The notes below the pieces were generated by a model, which saw only the letters and a list, made by a program, of their open reading frames with translations, made no database searches and was not told where the DNA came from. The position numbers and the translations under genes were made by a program. A stretch of DNA of 64,000 nt from Clostridioides sp. ES-S-0054-01 (GTDB lineage: Bacteria > Bacillota > Clostridia > Peptostreptococcales > Peptostreptococcaceae): NCBI GenBank assembly GCA_021561035.1, contig CP067346.1, positions 3,503,001 to 3,567,000 on the forward strand, written 5' to 3'. This document shows positions 26,745-34,964 of this stretch, piece after piece; the stretch's first letter is position 1, and each line of letters begins with the position of its first letter.

Positions 26745-27800
26745 TTACTTATTCAACTTCTTGCTACCTAACTTCATGTGGAACTTAGTATCTTTTGGAA
26801 TACTTGGGTCTACACCTCTTAATGCAGGTATTTCTCCACATATTAGTTGTATAGGTACTATGAAATTAAAAGTTTGATAGTAAGGATTATCTGTAATATC
26901 TATTTTTAAGTTTTTATCGTTTTCTATAACATCTCTCCCTATAGCAAATACATTTTCTGTCCAACCAGAAAGTACATCAATCATCTTATTTACTCTAGGC
27001 TCTTTTCCTGTATCCAGTATAAATATAGTAGAGTCACTGTTTATAGCATTATATATACCATGTATGAACTCTTCAAATTCATATCCAGTTACAGGTATTC
27101 TCATTGTTTCTAATAATTTTAATGCTGATTCTAATGTATCTCCATATATATCAGAATGACCTATTATTCTTATTTCTTTAGAATTAACTAACTTTTCTTT
27201 GTTTCTTTCAATCCATTGTTTAGACAACTTGTACACTGCTTCAAATCTATCAATTGCATCTAATATCTTATTTATTTCCTCACTATACTTTTTACTAGAT
27301 ATTAAACCTTTTTCTCTAGCTATTTGAAGACCTAATAGCATCAAGTTTAATTTTGTACAATAGTATCCTTTTGTTTTAGCTCCAGATTTTTCTTCACCAC
27401 AATTTACTGTTAATATATAGTCAGAAATCTCATCTATTAGAGCATTTTTACAACCTGCCATAGATGCTATTTTACAACCTTTGTCTTCAGCTAACTTCAT
27501 AGCATTGTATGTAGAATAACTACTCCCACCTTGAGATATACCTACTACTAGAGTATTTTCATTATCAAACTTAAATGTATCTTCAGTTATCATAAATGGA
27601 TACATCTTCACAACATCTATGTCTAATAAATTTTGTAAATATGGTTGTACTTGCACTCCTGAGTGATAGCTAGTACCTGAACCTGTTATTATAATCTTTT
27701 TTATGTTTTCTTTCTTAACTTCATTAAATAATCTATCTGCATTAGATATAATTTCTCTCATTTTAACGGGTGTTTCTAGCATATAATCTTGTATCGTCAT
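26745..27800 (-). CDS. SIS-domain protein, likely fructosamine- or glucoselysine-6-phosphate deglycase type
   Basis: 351 aa from the ATG at 27800 (the GTG at 27809 is inside the ribosome site). Two SIS domains: the first has IIITGSGTSYHSGVQVQPYL and VVGISQGGSSYSTYNAMKLAE, the second EIRIIGHSDIYGDTLESALKLLETMRIP. These bind sugar phosphates. No glutaminase domain is present, so it is not GlmS. Close relatives split amino acid-fructose 6-phosphate adducts. As the last gene of a mannose-class PTS operon, it probably processes the imported phosphorylated substrate. The exact substrate is inference. Confidence 0.82.
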   Translation of the reverse strand: MTIQDYMLETPVKMREIISNADRLFNEVKKENIKKIIITGSGTSYHSGVQVQPYLQNLLDIDVVKMYPFMITEDTFKFDNENTLVVGISQGGSSYSTYNAMKLAEDKGCKIASMAGCKNALIDEISDYILTVNCGEEKSGAKTKGYYCTKLNLMLLGLQIAREKGLISSKKYSEEINKILDAIDRFEAVYKLSKQWIERNKEKLVNSKEIRIIGHSDIYGDTLESALKLLETMRIPVTGYEFEEFIHGIYNAINSDSTIFILDTGKEPRVNKMIDVLSGWTENVFAIGRDVIENDKNLKIDITDNPYYQTFNFIVPIQLICGEIPALRGVDPSIPKDTKFHMKLGSKKLNK

Positions 27801-27847
27801 TTTGTACACCTTCCTTATCTATATATTAATAAATTATAATTTAACTT

Positions 27848-28648
27848 CTATAACAGACCTATAGCATGTAAAGCAATTCCTACTACTATAATGCCTATGG
27901 TCAATTTTGTTACACTTACCTTCCTCCTTAACATGTAATATATTACAAATGCAAAAGTTAAAGGTAACATATTAGGTATTATTTTATCTAATATATCTTG
28001 TAAAACTACTTCTGCACCATTTAAGTTAAATTTAAGAGGAGTAGTTATACTTAACATAGTAGCAACCATTCCTCCTACAACAAATAAACCAACAGTTGTA
28101 GCCATAGACATTATTTTCTCCATAAGCCCTTCTCTTTGTATTCTTTCAAGAGAATTTACTCCGACTTGATACCCATATTTAATTCCAAATATTCTAAGAG
28201 CAAATGCTGGTATATTGTATAATATCAAGAATAATAGTGGTCCAAATATATTACCTTCTTTTGCAAGTGATACTCCTACTCCAGCTGCTATAATCCTAAA
28301 TGTCCCCCAAAATAGTGAATCACCAATTCCTGCAAGAGGTCCCATAAGAGCTGTTTTAACAGCACTAATTGAACTTTCATCAAATTCTGGATTATTAGCA
28401 TTTTCCTCTTCCATAGCTGCGGTTATACCTAATATGGTAGGAACTGCCACTGGCGTTGTATTAAAAAGCTCCAAATGTCTTTCTATTGCTTTTGCTTGAT
28501 TTTCTTTCTTATTGTATAACTTCTTTATTGCAGGTAACATTGAATAGCAGTAACCTAAGTTTTGCATTCTTTCGTAATTAAATGCACCTTGAAGAGCAAA
28601 TGAACGCCAAAACATACTTCTTAATTCTTTTTTTGTTAGTTTATTCAA
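27848..28648 (-). CDS. PTS mannose/fructose/sorbose-class component IID
   Basis: An inner-membrane transport subunit, 266 aa. The hallmark N-terminus is LTKKELRSMFWRSFALQGAFNYERMQNLGYCYSMLPAIKKLY, and ALMGPLAGIGDSLFWGTFRIIAAG is the family signature. Hydrophobic helices occupy the C-terminal half. The likely start is the TTG at 28648, 9 nt after GGAG; it overlaps the IIC gene by 8 bp. It forms the membrane channel with IIC. Confidence 0.93.
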   Translation of the reverse strand: MNKLTKKELRSMFWRSFALQGAFNYERMQNLGYCYSMLPAIKKLYNKKENQAKAIERHLELFNTTPVAVPTILGITAAMEEENANNPEFDESSISAVKTALMGPLAGIGDSLFWGTFRIIAAGVGVSLAKEGNIFGPLLFLILYNIPAFALRIFGIKYGYQVGVNSLERIQREGLMEKIMSMATTVGLFVVGGMVATMLSITTPLKFNLNGAEVVLQDILDKIIPNMLPLTFAFVIYYMLRRKVSVTKLTIGIIVVGIALHAIGLL

Positions 28649-29432
28649 AGTCAATCTCTCCTTCCGTTAAAGTATTAATTGCTAATTGAGGATTTTGATT
28701 ATTTTCTTTGTTATTGATATAAAAGTTTAACACGACTGCTACACATACTCCAAATAGAGCTATAGCAGTTATATCTAACCCACCATAAGATGCTAACAGA
28801 AATCCTATAAAGAAAAATACTGACATCTTTTTTGAAAGTAACATATCCATAAGTAATGCAAATCCTACTGCTGGTAACAATGTTCCTGCAACGCCTAATC
28901 CATCTAATATAACTTTAGGTATTGCATTTATTAATACTGTAACTTTATCAGCACCAATCATAATTGCTAAAAATGTTGGAATTGATGTACTTAAAAAGAA
29001 TAATACTACTGGTAACCACATCATTATGGTAACCTTCTTAAAATCAGCCTGTTTAGCATAAAAAACTGCCTTTTGAGAAAAGTATGAATTTACTATTCTA
29101 ACTAATACTCCAAGAGATTGTGCTAAGACTGCTACTGGCACTGCTACTGCTAGAGCAACTTCTGCACCATTTCCTGATAATATAGCAAAAGCTGTACCTA
29201 ATACACCACCAGTTACTACATCTGGAGGAGTAGCTGCTCCTATACCTGCAATTCCCATCCAAATTAATTCAAGCTGTGCACCAATCATAATCCCTGATTT
29301 TATATCTCCTAAAACTAATCCTACTAACATACCTGTAACTATTGGTCTATCAAGCATAGATTGACCAAATATACGTCCATCTAATATACCAAAGCCTGCT
29401 ACAATAGCTAACATAATAGCTTGTACTAACAT
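28641..29432 (-). CDS. PTS mannose/fructose/sorbose-class component IIC
   Basis: An inner-membrane sugar transporter subunit of 263 aa with about seven to eight hydrophobic helices. Family signatures: ILDGRIFGQSMLDRPIVTGMLVGLVLGDIKSGIMIGAQLELIWMGIAGIG and AATPPDVVTGG. It carries the substrate site with IID. It lies between the IIA and IID genes, 39 bp after IIA and overlapping IID. Confidence 0.93.
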   Translation of the reverse strand: MLVQAIMLAIVAGFGILDGRIFGQSMLDRPIVTGMLVGLVLGDIKSGIMIGAQLELIWMGIAGIGAATPPDVVTGGVLGTAFAILSGNGAEVALAVAVPVAVLAQSLGVLVRIVNSYFSQKAVFYAKQADFKKVTIMMWLPVVLFFLSTSIPTFLAIMIGADKVTVLINAIPKVILDGLGVAGTLLPAVGFALLMDMLLSKKMSVFFFIGFLLASYGGLDITAIALFGVCVAVVLNFYINNKENNQNPQLAINTLTEGEIDFE

Positions 29433-29471
29433 AGTAAACCTCCATCTTAACTTAATTTAATTTCTATTAAA

Positions 29472-29894
29472 CTACATTACATTTTTGATTTTATTTAGAT
29501 TTTCTAATAATTCATTTACATAAACAATTCCATTTTTTGCTTCCTCCAAACCTGACTTAACTAGTAATTTTGTATCTTCCTCGACTAATAAAAGAATAGA
29601 TAAAAGCATTGGTAGATTTACTCCTGTCAATAACTCAAATTTTAGCCCTTGTAAAAGTAAATTTGTACATATATTTGCTACACTTCCACCAAACACATCT
29701 GTTAAAACAACAAATTCTTCACTATATTTGTTATTTGATAATATACTTCTAATTTCTTTCTCAGCATCATCTGTTGACTTATCCTTTGTCATACAAAAAT
29801 ACTCAACATTATTTAATGAACCAATTATTAATTTACTTGTGTCAACAAGTTCTCTAGACAATTCTCCATGTGTTGCAATTAAAAATTTTTTCAT
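29472..29894 (-). CDS. PTS mannose-class component IIA
   Basis: A cytoplasmic phosphocarrier of 140 aa. MKKFLIATHGELSRELVDTSKLIIG places phosphoacceptor His9 as in EIIA-Man; FVVLTDVFGGSVANI is the second family segment. It takes phosphate from HPr and passes it to the IIB protein encoded 16 bp upstream. GGAG precedes the ATG. IIA and IIB are separate proteins here, unlike the fused ManX of E. coli. Confidence 0.92.
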   Translation of the reverse strand: MKKFLIATHGELSRELVDTSKLIIGSLNNVEYFCMTKDKSTDDAEKEIRSILSNNKYSEEFVVLTDVFGGSVANICTNLLLQGLKFELLTGVNLPMLLSILLLVEEDTKLLVKSGLEEAKNGIVYVNELLENLNKIKNVM

Positions 29895-29910
29895 TTTCTT
29901 TCTCCTTAAA

Positions 29911-30390
29911 TTATTTTATTAAATCTTGTAGTCGTTTCTTTTTATCTCTAGGTAACATTCTGAATTCTATATCAATCCCTAAATCAATTATTTCTTTAAA
30001 GTTATTTATATCACTATCATCAACAGCAACTAAATCTGTAAGTTTCTTCTTTCCTTCTTCATATCTTAATCCCCCTACATTTATTTCTTTTAAAACGCCT
30101 CCTGAGTTTTTAGCTACAATTAAAGCATCTTTGGTATTTTTTACTAATACTAATACATTACTTTTCTTTGAAGAAGCAAATTTTTCTACTATTTCTCCAG
30201 ATTCCTCTACCCCCCTTATATATAAAGTTACATTGCTAGGTTTAGCTAAATTTAATGACATAGCTTTCATTTGGTCATTTTTTACTTCATCATTTGCAAC
30301 TAGTATTACATTTATACCTAGTGATGTTGCCCATCCATATGCTACCTGACCATGTATTAATCTGTCATCAATTCTCATTAAAGATACCAT
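29911..30390 (-). CDS. PTS mannose-class component IIB, first gene of the operon
   Basis: A cytoplasmic phosphotransferase subunit, 159 aa. MRIDDRLIHGQVAYGWA holds phosphoacceptor His13, with VILVANDEVKND as the second family block. The longer frame from 30411 begins inside the ribosome site (GGAGG), so the ATG at 30390 is preferred; 30378 is also possible. It is the first gene after the sigma-54 promoter at 30447-30463. Confidence 0.92.
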   Translation of the reverse strand: MVSLMRIDDRLIHGQVAYGWATSLGINVILVANDEVKNDQMKAMSLNLAKPSNVTLYIRGVEESGEIVEKFASSKKSNVLVLVKNTKDALIVAKNSGGVLKEINVGGLRYEEGKKKLTDLVAVDDSDINNFKEIIDLGIDIEFRMLPRDKKKRLQDLIK

Positions 30391-30446
30391 TTTCCTAAAA
30401 TCCTCCATCATATATTAAGATTTTTATCCTCTTATTTATCTATAAA

Positions 30447-30463
30447 AGCAAAAAGTATGCCAA
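30447..30463 (-). promoter_or_regulatory. Sigma-54 promoter of the mannose-class PTS operon
   Basis: On the minus strand TTGGCATACTTTTTGCT matches the -24/-12 consensus (TTGGCAC, five bases, TTGC). GG and GC are 10 nt apart, as required. It lies about 60 bp above the IIB start and just below a gene for a sigma-54 activator, which supports it strongly. Confidence 0.85.
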
Positions 30464-30480
30464 ATAGTGGCATACTTTTT
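30450..30480. terminator. Terminator of the LevR-type gene, overlapping the sigma-54 promoter
   Basis: A 13-bp stem (AAAAAGTATGCCA and its complement) with a 5-nt loop, 35 bp after the activator's stop codon. The promoter's -24 and -12 elements are part of the 3' arm as read on the minus strand. Confidence 0.85.
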
Positions 30481-30514
30481 TAAATTTCATTTATTTATTT
30501 TATAATCTTGTATT

Positions 30515-33277
30515 TTACTGTGGTAGACCATAGATAATATTATAGATGTATCCTATTTCTGAAATTGGTATTTGCACACTATAACTCTTTTCTAGCACAC
30601 TAAATGCATTTTTTATTAGTTTAACTTCACTATGATGGTTTCTAATTAGCAAATTCATATCAGTATACTCTTCAATTTCAGCTTTTCTAACTAATCTTTC
30701 AATCATGCAACTTAGATGAACATATAAAGCAATCTTTTTATCATTTGAAAACTTTTTTTTTTGAATATTTTCTAAAGTATTAATTCCCTCTTCTATTCTC
30801 TCTATTATCTTTCTTGAATCCAAAATAGTCAGACTATCTATTACTCTAATCAATGAAAAATTTTTTACGATAGAGTCATTTATGTTCTTTATTTTTTCAT
30901 TTTCTACTACTCTACTAAATATTCTAAAGACATCAGCTTCTCCTTTTCCTGATATTATATCCTCTAACAGTATAAAATCCACTCCATCCACATTTGGATT
31001 GGCAGTTCCTACTATAGCCAGTACATCATACATTTCAAAAATCGAGTCTTTATCTCCCATAGAAACAAGACTATCATAATCATAAGGTATTATTTTAACA
31101 TCAACTATTCCAATTAAACTTTCTGAAAGTAGATGTTGTATTTTTATAGCAGTACCTATCCCTGTAAAACAAGATGATATTATAGCATATTCTTTATTTT
31201 TTTGAGGATAATACAATTGTATATTGAGTTTAATTTCTTCATCCATAATTTCTGCAATCTCTTCAATGTTTTTACCTTGCATTAATAAATTTCCTATTTC
31301 TAGTGCAGAAATAGTGGATATTTGGTCTATAAATAACATTGGACTATTTATCTTACCCTTTAAATCTTCGTATATAAGATTAAGAGAGCCCATATCAAAT
31401 AATACAATTAAACCATTTTTTATTCTATCCCCCTCTAGGTATCTAGACATTTGATTTGATACATCAGCAATGGTAGCATCTATAGGCATATCAATAGCTG
31501 TAAATACATTTTTACCTAGCATACGATTACATACATTCGCCATACTACTGGCAGTAGCATATCCATGTGCTATAATAATCACATTAACTTGATTAAATTT
31601 CATTCTTATAATTGTTGCCTTAATAAATATAATCATTATAATTGTATCTACATTATTAAGGTACATATCCAATCGGTTTGTTATTAATGTTGATACTTTA
31701 TTTACTATAGAGTATTCTTTATAATTTTCTTTTTTTAAATATATTAGTAATTTATTTTCTAAAGCTTTATATTCATCAGACAATTGATAAGACTCATCCT
31801 TCAAATAAAGATAAGATGAAAATGCTAATACATTATTCCCATCGTATTTTATATTGTTGTTAACTTCTAAGTTTCTAAATATATCCTGCATTATAGATAT
31901 TATAAGCTCCATAAGTACATTTTTGTTTTCATCATTATTTGAAAAAACTAAATTGTCCATTAATCTAATCATTAAACTAGAACTCTTTTTATTAAATAAT
32001 TCTTTTGTTATTTCATTTTTTTCTAGTCTATCAAAGTAATCTAAACATTTTATGAAACTTTGATATATTATATTTCTTTTATTTTCTCCATTTGAGATTT
32101 CAAGACTAAATTGTTTAGGAGAAAATACAATGCTTTTGCTTTTACCACTTTGGAATTGAAACATACCTACATTTTCTATATAAATATTTCTAGGAAGGTC
32201 TTGAAGAGTGACAAAAATATTTCCATTTCTTCTTTGATTTTTTGCATATGCTCGTCCACATGCATATTTTATTACATTTTTACATTCACCTATATTACCC
32301 TTGAATTTTATCTTTAAAATCGTGTTTAATGTAATTTGAGTTATCTCTATAGGCAAACCAAGTATCTTACTTTCCTCATATATAAAATGTTCTACAATCC
32401 TTCTTTTTTCAATAATCCCTCTTTCTTCTATATTAGGAACATAAATGTTTATAGGTATTCTTCTCAAAAAAGTTTGTAAAAACTCAGCTAGGTTTTCTGT
32501 CGTAGCAAATACTAACCTTACTCTGGCTCTTCTGCTTACTCCATTCTCTCCAATTCTAGAAAATGTACCTGTATCCATAAATGTAAATAACTTTTCCTGA
32601 CCTTCACTATTTAATCTATGTACCTCATCTAAAAATAAGACACCTCCATCAGACTGTTCTATTAACCCTGCTCTAGATTCATTAGCTCCAGTATAAGCTC
32701 CTTTCACATGCCCAAACAGTATACTAGATAATAACTCCAAATTATTATAATATTGAGCACAGTTTAGTACATTGTATGGAGCATTTTTTTCTAATACATT
32801 ACTACTTACACTATATTTATATATTATCCTGGCTAAAAAAGTTTTTCCTACTCCACTTTCACCTGTTAGCATTATCGTAAGCCCACCATTTGGATAAAGT
32901 ACAGCAGTTTTTATTTGTTCTATTACCTCTTTTAAGCTATTGTCATGCCCTATAATACTATTAAATACACTCTCTTGCTTTAATAATTTACACTCATTGT
33001 TAAGTTCATCTATATTTTCATAAATACTCTTCTTTGTAGGACCTATTACATCATTTATCTTATTTTTAGGTAAAAAGATAACAGGTCTACTATTTATCTT
33101 TATAAGGTTATCAGACTTTACTAAGTCATTTAATAATCTACTTGATTGAGTTCTACTTAAATTAAACTTTTTTACTATATCTTCTGTTACTATACCACTC
33201 TGTTTTTTAAGTTCATCAAAATTGTTAAATAATACACATTCATTTATAAAACTTAAAATTTCATCCCTCATGTTCAA
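30515..33277 (-). CDS. LevR-type sigma-54 transcriptional activator with PTS regulatory domains
   Basis: 920 aa. The N-terminal winged helix (about 25-70, FNLSRTQSSRLLNDLVK) likely binds DNA. The AAA+ domain (about 105-340) has Walker A GESGVGKT (139-146), GAYTGA (193-198, the sigma-54 contact loop) and Walker B LFLDEVH. After it come a PRD domain, an EIIA-Man-like domain with HGYATASSMANVCNRMLG, an EIIB-like segment (AIISSCFTGIGTA) and a second PRD near the C-terminus (RNHHSEVKLIKNAF). Phosphorylation by HPr and the PTS sets its activity. It should turn on the operon directly downstream. Confidence 0.93.
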   Translation of the reverse strand: MNMRDEILSFINECVLFNNFDELKKQSGIVTEDIVKKFNLSRTQSSRLLNDLVKSDNLIKINSRPVIFLPKNKINDVIGPTKKSIYENIDELNNECKLLKQESVFNSIIGHDNSLKEVIEQIKTAVLYPNGGLTIMLTGESGVGKTFLARIIYKYSVSSNVLEKNAPYNVLNCAQYYNNLELLSSILFGHVKGAYTGANESRAGLIEQSDGGVLFLDEVHRLNSEGQEKLFTFMDTGTFSRIGENGVSRRARVRLVFATTENLAEFLQTFLRRIPINIYVPNIEERGIIEKRRIVEHFIYEESKILGLPIEITQITLNTILKIKFKGNIGECKNVIKYACGRAYAKNQRRNGNIFVTLQDLPRNIYIENVGMFQFQSGKSKSIVFSPKQFSLEISNGENKRNIIYQSFIKCLDYFDRLEKNEITKELFNKKSSSLMIRLMDNLVFSNNDENKNVLMELIISIMQDIFRNLEVNNNIKYDGNNVLAFSSYLYLKDESYQLSDEYKALENKLLIYLKKENYKEYSIVNKVSTLITNRLDMYLNNVDTIIMIIFIKATIIRMKFNQVNVIIIAHGYATASSMANVCNRMLGKNVFTAIDMPIDATIADVSNQMSRYLEGDRIKNGLIVLFDMGSLNLIYEDLKGKINSPMLFIDQISTISALEIGNLLMQGKNIEEIAEIMDEEIKLNIQLYYPQKNKEYAIISSCFTGIGTAIKIQHLLSESLIGIVDVKIIPYDYDSLVSMGDKDSIFEMYDVLAIVGTANPNVDGVDFILLEDIISGKGEADVFRIFSRVVENEKIKNINDSIVKNFSLIRVIDSLTILDSRKIIERIEEGINTLENIQKKKFSNDKKIALYVHLSCMIERLVRKAEIEEYTDMNLLIRNHHSEVKLIKNAFSVLEKSYSVQIPISEIGYIYNIIYGLPQ

Positions 33278-33592
33278 CCTCCAATATAAATATCAATAAT
33301 ACTATAATAATAGTATATCATTTATATATTTATGAAAAAGCTAATTATATCCCTATCTAACTCTCTTTTGTAAGATTGTAAAATCAAACTTTTATAAGCA
33401 TAAAGTCCAGATTTTTAGCATAATCTCAAAGTTCTTATCTTCTCATATATTTGATATAGAACTGATATAAGAATATATTTATTGTATTTATCATAACCAA
33501 AAGTAAAACACTATGGATATTTTTAAAACTCATTAGTGAAGAAAATATTTGTAAATTTTATTATCTTATGAATATTATTTCAAATTTACAAA
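33278..33592. other. Spacer upstream of the LevR-type gene
   Basis: AT-rich, with a short inverted repeat at about 33298-33317 (AATACTATAATAATAGTAT) near the gene's start. No gene seen. The activator's own promoter should be here but cannot be fixed. Confidence 0.4.
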
Positions 33593-33633
33593 GGCTATAG
33601 GTAAATTTATTTTGCGTAAATCTACTTATAGCC
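33593..33633 (-). terminator. Hairpin downstream of proC, probable terminator
   Basis: GGCTATA arms with a further GTA and ATTTA pairing give a 17-bp stem with two imperfect positions and a 7-nt loop; TTTG follows on the minus strand. It is about 220 bp after proC, and the sequence between holds no gene. Confidence 0.55.
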
Positions 33634-33850
33634 TCACAATGATACTTATAAATTTTTTTCTACAATAGTATATTTCAAATATAGTTAAAAATATATCTAT
33701 TTAAGTATTAATATTTAAGTAATAAACTCTCACTCAATCATTAAACTCCTTCCATAACAAATTACTCTTCTTTTACTTGTACCCCATACATTTCTTTGTA
33801 AATATAAGTAAATACTAAAAAAGTAATATGATAAACCTCATTTATATCTG

Positions 33851-34654
33851 TTATTTGCTCATATCTTTAGATTTATCTATACAAGCAACAATAGATTTTA
33901 TAACTGCTGCTCTAAAACCTTCCTCCTCTAAAACCTTAACTGCTTCTATAGTAGTTCCTGCTGGAGAACAAACCATATCTTTTAATTCACCTGGATGTTT
34001 TCCAGTTTCAAGAACCATCTTAGCTGACCCCATTACTGCTTGAGATGCAAATTTATAAGCTTGCTGTCTTGGCATACCAGCTAATACTGCTGCATCTGCC
34101 ATAGCTTCTATAAACATAAATACATATGCAGGAGAAGAGCCACTAATACCTGTAACTGTATCCATTAAATATTCTGATACTATTTCTGCCTCACCAAATG
34201 ATTCAAACAAATCCTTAATCATATTTAGCTCTTCATCAGTTACATTACTATTTTTACAAAGAGCCGACATTCCTTCACCAACAAGGGCTGGAGTATTTGG
34301 CATTACTCTTACTATTTTTTTATCTGAACCTATAAAGCTTTCAAGACTTTCGATAGTTTTACCTGCTGCTATTGATACTATTATTTTATTTGCATCTATT
34401 AATCCTTTAAGTGGTGTTAAAGCCTTTTCACATATATTAGGTTTAAGTGCTACTATTACCACATCAGAGTTTGTAACAGCTACTTTTGAATCAGTTGTAG
34501 TATTTACTCCAAACTCTTCTTTTACTTTATCTAAAGCAAATTGACTTAAGTCTGACACAGTTATATCTTCTGCCTTTACTAATCCTGATTGTACTATACC
34601 ACCTATCATTGCACTTCCCATATTTCCTGAACCAATAAATCCTAAAGTTTTCAT
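33851..34654 (-). CDS. proC: Pyrroline-5-carboxylate reductase
   Basis: Reduces pyrroline-5-carboxylate to proline with NAD(P)H in the cytoplasm; 267 aa is normal. The Rossmann motif is IGSGNMGSAMIGG at residues 6-18; VRVMPNTPALVGEGMSAL and the C-terminal signature VTGISGSSPAYVFMFIEAMADAAVLAGMPR, with CSPAGTTIEAVKVLE, are all present. Its place after hypD gives it a clear job: reducing the P5C made from hydroxyproline. It may be transcribed separately, since a hairpin lies between it and hypD. Confidence 0.96.
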   Translation of the reverse strand: MKTLGFIGSGNMGSAMIGGIVQSGLVKAEDITVSDLSQFALDKVKEEFGVNTTTDSKVAVTNSDVVIVALKPNICEKALTPLKGLIDANKIIVSIAAGKTIESLESFIGSDKKIVRVMPNTPALVGEGMSALCKNSNVTDEELNMIKDLFESFGEAEIVSEYLMDTVTGISGSSPAYVFMFIEAMADAAVLAGMPRQQAYKFASQAVMGSAKMVLETGKHPGELKDMVCSPAGTTIEAVKVLEEEGFRAAVIKSIVACIDKSKDMSK

Positions 34655-34836
34655 ATCAAATCTCCTTTTTTCTATTAGTTTTTATTTTAAAGTAGCTAAA
34701 TTGGTTTTATTTTAACTGCTTAAAACTATCTTATTCTCATAAAATATAATCTTATTATGATTATAATAATAATTTATTCCTTATATATGTATGACTTATT
34801 AAATATAAATTTAACGATTATTAGATTAAACTTAAC
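34655..34836. other. Spacer upstream of proC
   Basis: AT-rich, with no gene. A promoter for proC may lie here. The rest of the 310-bp gap holds the hypD terminator. Confidence 0.4.
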
Positions 34837-34866
34837 GAGCTAACTTCCTATTTAGAAAGTTAGCTC
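34837..34866. terminator. Terminator-like hairpin after hypD
   Basis: GAGCTAACTT and AAGTTAGCTC form a 10-bp stem with a 10-nt loop. The T tail is weak on the minus strand, so some read-through into proC is possible. Confidence 0.6.
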
Positions 34867-34964
34867 ATAATTAGTCTAAAATTTTTGAAATGGTATCTAA
34901 GCATCCATACTCTATTATACCAGTTCAGTTTTTATATAGTAAGAAGTTTTGTTTACAAACAATC

